From contig CAVSAJ010000001.1 of assembly GCA_963725895.1 (NCBI GenBank), forward strand, positions 682,001 to 746,000: a stretch of 64,000 nt of DNA. The letters run 5' to 3'. Below are positions 60,610 to 64,000 of the stretch, piece by piece. The position numbers and the translations under genes were made by a program. Below the pieces are notes generated by a model. That model did not search any database. It was not told where the DNA came from and saw nothing but the letters and a program-made list of their open reading frames with translations. The stretch comes from Bog-473 sp963725895 (GTDB taxonomy: Bacteria > Actinomycetota > Acidimicrobiia > Acidimicrobiales > RAAP-2). How positions within the stretch are numbered: the first letter of the stretch is position 1; each line of letters begins with the position of its first letter.

Positions 60610-61047
60610 TCAGTCGGCCAGGTCGAAGGCCGACACCACCCGGTCCGGGCGCAGTCGCACGACGAGCTCGCCAGGCACACCATTGCGCTCGCCGTACTCC
60701 TCTGCGCGCGCCGCACCCATGTAGCGGCCGCCGATGCGCGTCGCCCAGGCCCGGAGCTCGGCCAGGTCGTCGGTCAGCTCGGCCCTGCCCTCGACCACCA
60801 CGAAGCTGAAGGGTGGCCGTTCGTCGTCCACGCAGAACGACGTCCGCGGGTCTCGGGCGAGGTTCCGACCCTTGATTGTCGAGACGCCCGTGTTGAAGAC
60901 AATGGTCCCGTCGCCGTCGACGTCGTACCACACGGGCGCGAGGTGGGGCCGGCCGTCCGCCCGCACGGTGGCCAGCGTGCCGGTGTGCGCCGGGAGAGCG
61001 GTGAGGAGGGCGCGGATGCGCTCGTCGCTCATCGTGCGGTAGGCCAT
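60610..61047 (-). CDS. PPOX-class flavin/F420-binding protein
   Basis: 145 residues. Split-barrel fold of the pyridoxamine-5'-phosphate-oxidase class: TLATVRADGRPHLAPVWYDV, FNTGVSTIKGRNLARDPRTS and FSFVVVEGRAELTD are shared with the actinobacterial F420-dependent PPOX proteins, which reduce varied substrates with F420H2 or FMN. The cofactor cannot be fixed from sequence alone. Its ATG 61047 shares a base with the stop of the SnoaL-type gene (TGATG), so it is the third gene of a coupled three-gene unit. Confidence 0.88.
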   Translation of the reverse strand: MAYRTMSDERIRALLTALPAHTGTLATVRADGRPHLAPVWYDVDGDGTIVFNTGVSTIKGRNLARDPRTSFCVDDERPPFSFVVVEGRAELTDDLAELRAWATRIGGRYMGAARAEEYGERNGVPGELVVRLRPDRVVSAFDLAD

Positions 61048-61511
61048 CAGCCCGGGGTGCCCCCGTGCGCGGTGTACACCTCCAGCCAGTCCTTGATCAT
61101 TGGCCCGAAGGCGGCCGGGTTGTACGCGTCCTCCTCGTAGGAGAACCGCAAGTCACCCGCGTAGTGCAGCACCGTGATGTTGTGGGCCTGGTGCACCGAC
61201 CCGTCGCCCGGGTCCTGCATCCTGTTCTCGATCCGGCAGATCCACCACCCGCGTTCCTCGTCACAGACGCACCAAGAGTGCGGAAACGAGTTCATGACCC
61301 GGTTGGGCCACTCCGCCATCAACGGCGCGATCCAGCCGTAGATCTCGTCGGGCCCATGGAAGGTGCCGAAGGTGTGCTCGAGGTACACCGCGTCGTCGGT
61401 GAACAGGTCCGCCCACTCGCGCCACTCGCCGCTGGCCGCACACCGATTTGCCGTCGCCACATAGTGCTCGTGTGCCTGGTCGAGCTCGGCACGGCTCCAC
61501 TTCGTCGTCAT
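61047..61511 (-). CDS. SnoaL/NTF2-like domain protein
   Basis: 154 residues. The cone-shaped NTF2/SnoaL fold is recognisable in YVATANRCAASGEWREWADLFTDDAVYLEHTFGTFHGPDEIYGW, followed by strands PHSWCVCDEERGWWICRIENRM and HNITVLHYAGDLRFSYEEDAYN. Such proteins are small-molecule isomerases, hydratases or ligand binders. Very aromatic. ATG 61511 overlaps the stop of the EthD gene as ATGA. Substrate unknown. Confidence 0.85.
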   Translation of the reverse strand: MTTKWSRAELDQAHEHYVATANRCAASGEWREWADLFTDDAVYLEHTFGTFHGPDEIYGWIAPLMAEWPNRVMNSFPHSWCVCDEERGWWICRIENRMQDPGDGSVHQAHNITVLHYAGDLRFSYEEDAYNPAAFGPMIKDWLEVYTAHGGTPG

Positions 61512-62230
61512 GACTTCAGGATCCATTCGCTCATCGTGACACTGCGCAACGTGCTGAGGTCGACGAAGGCCGTGATCTCCTCGATCATCTGCGTGACGTG
61601 GGCATTCATCTGCTCGGGATCGCCGTTGGCACAGTAGAACAGCATGGGGTCGGTGACGTGCTCGAGGGATGGCCATGCTTCTTCCACGATGCCCCGCACT
61701 GGTGGCGCATCGTCGGTGACCGCGCGGAAGACCGCATTGCGCACGTAGCGGCAGCGGGGTTGGATCGCCTCGGTGATGGGCGAGATTCGTGTGTGCCACC
61801 GCCTCACCCACTCGTCGAAGGTCTGCTCTGGGGGCTGCTGGAGCAGCGCCACCGTGAGCACTCCGGGCGAGCGCTCGCCGTCGGACCAGTTTCGGGGCGC
61901 CGACCATTGATTGCCGCCGTAGTCGCGGTAGAGGGACTCGACGACCGAATAGCCCGCGAGGCGCGTCGACACGGAGGCCAGCGCCTCCTCGAAGGGCAGG
62001 CGGTCCTCGACGGTGTCCACCCAGAGGGAGACGAGTCCGTGCAGGGGCGTTTCCCCCTCGGGCGTGGGAACCGGAGGCGGAATGTCGCTCTCGGTGTCCC
62101 AGACGTCGAGCGTCAGCGACCGGGGGCCGAGGCCGAGCAGCGATTCACGCAGCGGACCCAACAGCTGCTCGGCGACCTCGCCGCGCGTGGAGCCGGCCTC
62201 GAGCCACACCAGGTACATCAGCTTTTCCAC
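61508..62230 (-). CDS. EthD-like dimeric alpha/beta barrel protein
   Basis: 240 residues. Two ferredoxin-like halves: KLMYLVWLEAGSTRGEVAEQ, then GVLTVALLQQPPEQTFDEWVRRWHTRISPI, which carries the FxxxWxxxHxP-like EthD pattern (W and H present), and a C-terminal MSEWILKS. EthD proteins accompany cytochromes P450 and other degradative enzymes, and dimeric barrels often bind aromatic or steroidal ligands. The gene starts a tightly overlapping EthD-SnoaL-PPOX unit. I cannot name a pathway. Confidence 0.78.
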   Translation of the reverse strand: MEKLMYLVWLEAGSTRGEVAEQLLGPLRESLLGLGPRSLTLDVWDTESDIPPPVPTPEGETPLHGLVSLWVDTVEDRLPFEEALASVSTRLAGYSVVESLYRDYGGNQWSAPRNWSDGERSPGVLTVALLQQPPEQTFDEWVRRWHTRISPITEAIQPRCRYVRNAVFRAVTDDAPPVRGIVEEAWPSLEHVTDPMLFYCANGDPEQMNAHVTQMIEEITAFVDLSTLRSVTMSEWILKS

Positions 62231-62291
62231 GGCATCCGCCTCCTCACCGGGTCAGCCAGGATGGCGCACGTCTCGAGTACACCCGCACGTT

Positions 62292-63170
62292 TCAGGCGGC
62301 CGCCGGCGGCGCGAGTCCGGTCAGCTGCTCGCTCACCTGCCACAGCCGGCGGGCCGCCTCTGGGTCCTGCGCCCAGCGCCTGGGTTCCCTCGCCGCGCAC
62401 TTCACGAAGTACTTCCCGCTCACTCCCTCGACCTCGGGCGAAGAGGCGAGGAACACCGAGGTGCGAGCGCCCTTGGCCGGAGACAGGAAGAACGGGCTGG
62501 AGATCTTGATCCCGAAGGCAAGGAGGCCCCGAGCATCACCGTCGGCCCCGTAGCCCGTTCGCACGGTCCCGGGGTGCAAAGAGTTGGCCGTGACGCCGCT
62601 GCCCTCGAGGCGCCGGGCCAGCTCGAGGGTGAAGAGGATGTTGGCCAGCTTCGACTGCCCATAGACCCGCATGCCGCGGAAGTGATGCTCCGACTGGAGG
62701 TCGTCGAAGAGCATTCCCTTGCGGGCCGAGGCGTGTGCCGTCGACGCCACCGTGACGACCCGCGACGGAGCCGACGCCCGTATGCGCTCGAGGAGCAGGT
62801 TGGTCAGGAGGAAGGGGCCAAGATGGTTGGTGGCAAAGGTCGCCTCGTAGCCGTCGACGGTCTCCACCCGCTCGCTGAGCACGAGACCGGCGTTGTTCAC
62901 AAGGACCTCGATTCGGGGCGCCTGTTCCAGGATCTCGGCCGCACCACGGCGCACCGATCCCAGGTCGGCCAGATCGAAGACCACGAGCTGGACGGCGCCC
63001 TTCCCCCCTGTCCGCTCGGTGACGGCCGCCACGGCGGCGCGGCCCTTGTCGGCATTGCGCGCCGCGAGCAGCACCCGTGCACCCATGGACGCGAGCTCGA
63101 CCGCCGTCTCGAGCCCGATCCCTGAATTGCCGCCGGTGACGACGACCGTCTTGCCATGCATGTCGGACAC
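62292..63170 (-). CDS. SDR family protein, retinol-dehydrogenase-like
   Basis: 292 residues, intact. TVVVTGGNSGIGLETAVELA, NNAGLVLSERVETVDGYEATFATNHLGPFLLT (the NHLGHF-type motif of retinol dehydrogenase-like SDRs), STAHASARKG, and YGQSKLANILF with the Tyr-x3-Lys pair. The later SLHPGTVRTGYG is typical of this NADP-linked subgroup. GTG 63170 is chosen because AGGAGG lies nine bases upstream; ATG 63161 is the alternative. Stands alone between the EthD operon and the sulfatase gene. Confidence 0.9.
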   Translation of the reverse strand: MSDMHGKTVVVTGGNSGIGLETAVELASMGARVLLAARNADKGRAAVAAVTERTGGKGAVQLVVFDLADLGSVRRGAAEILEQAPRIEVLVNNAGLVLSERVETVDGYEATFATNHLGPFLLTNLLLERIRASAPSRVVTVASTAHASARKGMLFDDLQSEHHFRGMRVYGQSKLANILFTLELARRLEGSGVTANSLHPGTVRTGYGADGDARGLLAFGIKISSPFFLSPAKGARTSVFLASSPEVEGVSGKYFVKCAAREPRRWAQDPEAARRLWQVSEQLTGLAPPAAA

Positions 63171-63247
63171 CCGGGGCTGCCTCCTCGTGACGAACGCGCG
63201 GCTCAGCTTCGCACACCGACCCGCGGCACAGACGGGCCGAACGACGC

Positions 63248-64000
63248 TCAGCGCCAGGCGTCGCGGGATTCGACCAAGCCACGTCGGGCGTCGAGGAAGC
63301 TGCCACTGAGGGTCCGCTCCGCTGTGCGCATGTGCCACTGGAGCAGCTCGGTGGCCGCCCCCCACGCCACCTCGCTCACCTCGGAGCCGTCCTCGAACAG
63401 CAGGTTGCGCGTCTGCGCCGGGTCGGCGTCGAGGTCGAACAGGAGGGGCGGGAAGAGCTCGGCGTCGGCGGCAAATTGCACGTACTTGTACCGCGGCCCG
63501 CGCGACACCGCCAGGGCGCAGTGGCTCATCGGAATGCCGAACGCTCGCTCGGGGAGCTGATTGACCGGATCCGAGAAGCTCCACTCGAAGTGCGCGGTGT
63601 CGCGCCAGTGCTCGGGCGCCGCCGCGCCCTGCACGAACGGAGTCAGCGGCCAGCCATCGGCCTGCAGGGGCACCTCTGCGCCGATGAACTCGCAGATGGT
63701 CGGCAGCACGTCCACCGACTCGGTCACCGCATCGACGACCCTCCCCCGCCCGTCGTCGGCCTCTGGCCTGGGGTCCACCACGATGAGCGGCACCCGGTAG
63801 CTCTCGTCCCAGAATCCCAGCTTCTCGAGCAGCCAGTGGTCACAGCCCATCTCGCCGTGGTCGCTCGTGACGACGACCAGCGTCGAGGCGGCCAAGCCGT
63901 TGCGCTCGAGGTAGCCGAAGAGCGGGGCCAGGCCGTCGTCGACCTCGCGTTGGGCGCCGTAGTACGTCGCCCGCAGCTGGCGTCGCTCCCGCTCGTCTTC
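63248..64000 (-). CDS. Sulfatase / alkaline-phosphatase-superfamily hydrolase, C-terminal part
   Basis: The last 250 codons of a leftward gene; the N-terminus lies beyond the window edge. VVVTSDHGEMGCDHWLLEKLGFWDESYRVPLIVVDP is the C-terminal metal-binding region of sulfatases and related phosphonate or phosphate hydrolases. The formylglycine (CxPSR) site is outside the window, so sulfatase and phosphodiesterase cannot be separated. The tail includes the usual LFDLDADPAQTRNLLFE segment. Frame intact to the window end. Confidence 0.88.
   Translation of the reverse strand, partial: EDERERRQLRATYYGAQREVDDGLAPLFGYLERNGLAASTLVVVTSDHGEMGCDHWLLEKLGFWDESYRVPLIVVDPRPEADDGRGRVVDAVTESVDVLPTICEFIGAEVPLQADGWPLTPFVQGAAAPEHWRDTAHFEWSFSDPVNQLPERAFGIPMSHCALAVSRGPRYKYVQFAADAELFPPLLFDLDADPAQTRNLLFEDGSEVSEVAWGAATELLQWHMRTAERTLSGSFLDARRGLVESRDAWR

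Noticed and set aside
1..64000. tRNA, rRNA, riboswitch, insertion sequence or prophage
   Set aside because: Intergenic gaps are short and I recognised no cloverleaf, conserved riboswitch core, transposase or terminal inverted repeats. A covariance-model scan would be decisive for small RNAs.

Overview
The window is very G+C-rich and reads as a chromosomal stretch of an actinobacterium, most plausibly an uncultured member of class Acidimicrobiia (the class is my inference). Supporting marks are the division set FtsZ-SepF-DivIVA-YggT without FtsA, a MurE with the meso-diaminopimelate DNPR signature, a Bpa/PafE-type proteasome activator (implying a 20S proteasome), mycobacterial-type LapA, DUF3040 and HNH proteins, many GTG starts, and several apparently leaderless promoters (TAnnnT 6-8 bases before the start codon). 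No rRNA, tRNA, CRISPR, insertion sequence or prophage was seen.

Layout. 1-5.6 kb: tail of an acyl-CoA synthetase, an ECF41 sigma factor with its carboxymuconolactone-decarboxylase partner and an exact-looking ECF41 promoter, an SDR, a DUF255/YyaL protein and an unknown protein. 5.6-14.9 kb: unknown protein, replicative polymerase DnaE, RDD membrane protein, Bpa, alkaline-phosphatase-superfamily enzyme, Rrf2 regulator, histidine phosphatase and a sigma-70 factor. 14.9-33.9 kb: one long leftward division and cell wall (dcw) cluster, transcribed mraZ-rsmH-ftsL-ftsI-murE-mraY-ftsW-murG-murC-murB-ftsQ-ftsZ-yggS-sepF-yggT-divIVA-dksA-lspA-rluD; murF and murD, normally flanking mraY, are absent. 34-42.7 kb: lipoate ligase-like, HNH nuclease, ROK sugar kinase, small membrane proteins, acyl-CoA synthetase, low-molecular-weight phosphatase, CapA-like protein, DUF2254 protein. 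42.9-54.7 kb: a divergent GH4 glycosidase/BadF-type kinase pair, an MFS exporter fused to a winged-helix domain, nitronate monooxygenase, SDR, a PadR-ABC exporter operon, and egtB-egtD for ergothioneine. 54.7-64 kb: YfhO-like GT-C membrane protein, UDP-sulfoquinovose synthase SqdB, MptB-like mannosyltransferase, a coupled EthD-SnoaL-PPOX operon, an SDR and a truncated sulfatase.

Twelve conserved genes (including murB, murG, ftsI, egtB and both ABC genes) are broken by about sixteen single-base frame changes, several at short homopolymers, while neighbouring long genes such as dnaE are intact. I read these as assembly or sequencing indels, not decay, so such genes are reported across their full span.

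The most noteworthy signals are regulatory: the ECF41 promoter, a 10-bp-phased array upstream of mraZ that fits a MraZ operator, a 109-base stretch with no U in the rsmH leader, and a 23-bp divergent promoter with overlapping -10 boxes. Gene-content oddities are the missing murF/murD, the dksA-lspA overlap, the transporter-winged helix fusion, and sqdB beside large membrane glycosyltransferases.
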